Positions 62,001 to 64,000 of a stretch of DNA of 64,000 nt are shown one piece after another. Numbering within the stretch: position 1 is the stretch's first letter; each line of letters starts with the position of its first letter. The notes beneath the pieces were generated by a model. The model was not told where the DNA came from, searched no databases, and saw nothing but the letters and a program-made list of their open reading frames with translations. A program made the position numbers and the translations under genes. Where the stretch lies: positions 558,001 through 622,000 of the forward strand of contig VWZS01003516.1 of assembly GCA_013397075.1 (NCBI GenBank), written 5' to 3'. This DNA is from Rhabdornis inornatus (Eukaryota; Chordata; Aves; Passeriformes; Rhabdornithidae).

Positions 62001-62263
62001 GAAAGCCGTCAAGAGAATAGTGCTTTGTTCTAATGAAAAGGATTGAAATGTTTTCTACTGTCTGCCTTGACACTTCATGTTACAGTACTTGGAATTACTT
62101 CAGTCAGGGAAGCTGTCACATCACTCATAAAGTGCCTGTAGAGCAGCAACACGGCAGCACCGAGCTGGTGCAGTGCACCCACAAAGAGGATCATTTTTAT
62201 CCTCCTTTCCTTGCCAGAACCACATTTGCTCAGGGACCTCCAGAGGAAAGAGGATTTCTGGTA
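59091..62263. other. Unassigned unique sequence
   Basis: No gene or repeat is recognised. From 60,840 to 61,160 the plus strand is purine-rich (many GGA/GAA words). Confidence 0.5.
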
Positions 62264-62297
62264 GGTTGGGTTGTTTTTTTGGGTTTTTTTTTTTTTG
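62264..62297 (+). repeat. T-rich simple repeat with G interruptions
   Basis: GGTTGGGTTG, then T7, GGG and T13. It contains only G and T. Confidence 0.8.
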
Positions 62298-62950
62298 ACT
62301 GCTTCTCTGGCACTGTACCAGTGTATCCTGTGGGCCAAGGCACAGCGTTCAGCAATTTCAGCAGAAGGAGCTGCAGGGTGAGAGTTTGCTGAGAGGCTGC
62401 TCAGGCACAGCACTGTCCATTTTGAGTCTCTCCATGTGTTTTTTGCCAGTCCCATTTATTTCAAGATATAAACCACAGGATGGAAATTCTGGTCCTGGCC
62501 ATATCAGGCATGCAGAGGACAAACAATCAAACAGCTACAGGCTGTGTCCGGGTTATTATCAGGCAGGTGTCTTGAGATGGGGCTAAATAAGGAACTTTCC
62601 TAACTGGGATAAGCCCGGTGCTATAGAGGGAGGAGGTGTGTGATGAAGCTGGATGAGATGCTGTTGGGTTTTGAAAATATTTAAGCATGGAGTCAGGAAG
62701 CAATTACCCTTTCAGGTGTAAACCAGTTCCAGAAAGACATTCTGGCTTGTGGAAACAGCCCTGAATGAAAACACACTTGGTTTGGAGGGTAATTAATGAG
62801 ATCAGTAATTAAAGAAGCCCTGAAGTCATTCCTACTGCCCTCCTCCCCCATCAGTAAAGGACAGCCACAGCCATTCTCAGAAGATTAATTCATCCACAGT
62901 AGCGGCATAAAATTGTGTAATGGAAAAGCATAAAAGCACAGCTTTGTGAA
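62298..62950. other. Unassigned sequence
   Basis: No recognised feature. Confidence 0.45.
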
Positions 62951-63027
62951 ACAACAAAAAAAGAAGCAATAACAAAACAAAAACAAAAACAAAAACAACA
63001 ACCAAAAAAAACACACAAAAAAAAAAC
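62951..63027 (+). repeat. A-rich repeat with (AAAAC)n core
   Basis: A and C dominate nearly 80 bases, with AAAAC repeated about five times near 62,973-62,996. It could be the tail of a retroposed sequence on the plus strand, but no body upstream is recognised. Confidence 0.85.
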
Positions 63028-64000
63028 CAGTTAACTAAGTGTTCTGCAGTGAGACTCAGTTCAGTTTTAACTTCATTAGTGTTTCATTAGTGTACAGGTA
63101 GAGCTGCAGCCTAGCACTTAGCATCACCAAGGAACCTAGTGTGCATCCCTCTTATCACTAAAAATTTCCCAATTCTTTGTGACAGGAATATCTTTGGTAA
63201 CTGTGGTCCTTGATCCCCCTTCAATCACCTGCCACCATCACAGAGAGTTGCTCCTCACTCCTGGGCTGAAGATCAGACCCAGATCAGCCTCAGGCACAGA
63301 AGCAGGAGAGAGGCAGAACTTGGTTACCTCAGCTCAGAGCCGCAGTCCTCAAAAAACCTTTGCAGATGAAACTTCTCCTTGGATATGACCAGCATGGCCT
63401 TTGCCTCTCTTCAGATAACTGAAACAGTCACCTGCACACCTCAGGAGAGTTTTTGAGTGGTGCTCAATATACTTTCAAGTGAAGTCCCTGTATCCCAATA
63501 AGGCAGGGCAGCCCTGGGCACACAGAAGTGCTGCTGCAGATGCTTTAACAGGTATTGAACCCAGACACTCTCAGGGTTAGGCAGCAGCAGATTCACATTA
63601 CAGTTTTGGCTGCAAGACCTAACTTCACCTCTGTTCTTCTTTGGGTACCCAGATCTTCCTCTGGAATGAGCCTCAACCTAAACCCACACTTTGCCAGGAG
63701 CAAAGCATCTGTCCTATTTCCATTTCTACCTGGGAACCATTGACACCCTCTTGCTGTCTAGCCTGGAACTAATCAGCCCCACATGTCTGTGCTATGCAGC
63801 AGTGATTACCTTCAACCCCAAGGCAGGGGTTTCACGCCTGAGCATGGGATAAGTCAACAGAAAAATCTCTACCAACAACAGATGTGTTCACTGCTGACTA
63901 GTGGACAAGTACTCCAGGGAGATCCTGGTAGCCAAAGAGAAACACGGTTACACAGTCATTAAATGGTTCAATTTAATGGCTCCTCACTGTGCTCAGCTCT
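63028..64000. other. Unassigned sequence to the window end
   Basis: No exon or repeat is recognised. The window ends in unique sequence. Confidence 0.45.

Noticed and set aside
62900..63027. Retrocopy with A-rich tail
   Set aside because: The A-rich stretch is interrupted by C in a simple-repeat pattern, and no gene-like body or target duplication is recognisable upstream.

Overview
The window looks like a gene-free stretch of a bird nuclear genome, most likely a songbird. The evidence is the repeat content. There are many short, 5'-truncated CR1 LINE pieces ending in the avian CR1 3' tail (cattctgtgattct-like). There is also one solo LTR, plus a fragment of another, whose start (TGTCCTGGTTTTGGCTGGGA) is a type I associate with passerine ERVL elements. 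Mammalian SINE/L1 families and bacterial-style gene packing are absent, and CpG is scarce throughout. I found no exon, rRNA, tRNA gene, CRISPR array or mobile bacterial element that I could defend. The reading frames present are short and unrelated, apart from one CR1 ORF1 relic, one minisatellite frame and one unexplained 204-codon frame.

Layout: 0-11.6 kb is mostly unique, with an unexplained long minus-strand frame (190-804), a TATA-like/hairpin/small-ORF cluster (1997-2184), a poly-A/poly-T palindrome (4758-4805) and a tRNA-derived-SINE-like stretch near 6.13-6.24 kb. A complete solo LTR with a 5-bp target duplication lies at 11,597-12,127. Two different CR1 types abut at 13.6-14.2 kb, both antisense. 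From 14.2 to 24.2 kb the sequence is unique, with one CpG-bearing AT-rich block (about 17.93-18.11 kb) that could be a conserved noncoding element. A 14-copy, 23-bp minisatellite with alternating unit types occupies 24,250-24,576.

From 29 to 36.6 kb there is an LTR tip ending in a palindrome, a CTTTT microsatellite, several CR1 3' ends and the most informative relic of the window: a sense CR1 in which ORF1 (coiled-coil plus esterase-like part) is joined directly to the late reverse-transcriptase part of ORF2. From 39.8 to 46.3 kb there are two good CR1 3' ends, a long GATA microsatellite and two old amniote-repeat remnants. From 48.3 to 59.1 kb there are MIR-like SINE traces and AT-rich blocks with homeodomain-type TAATTA words (about 52.1-53.5 kb). 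The last 5 kb hold T-rich and A-rich simple sequence and otherwise unique DNA.

Nothing in the window behaves as a coordinated new biological system. The leads worth checking are the rearranged CR1 copies, the alternating minisatellite, the tRNA-like element, the unexplained 204-codon frame and the possible conserved noncoding blocks. Repeat names come from recalled consensus features and not from a database search.
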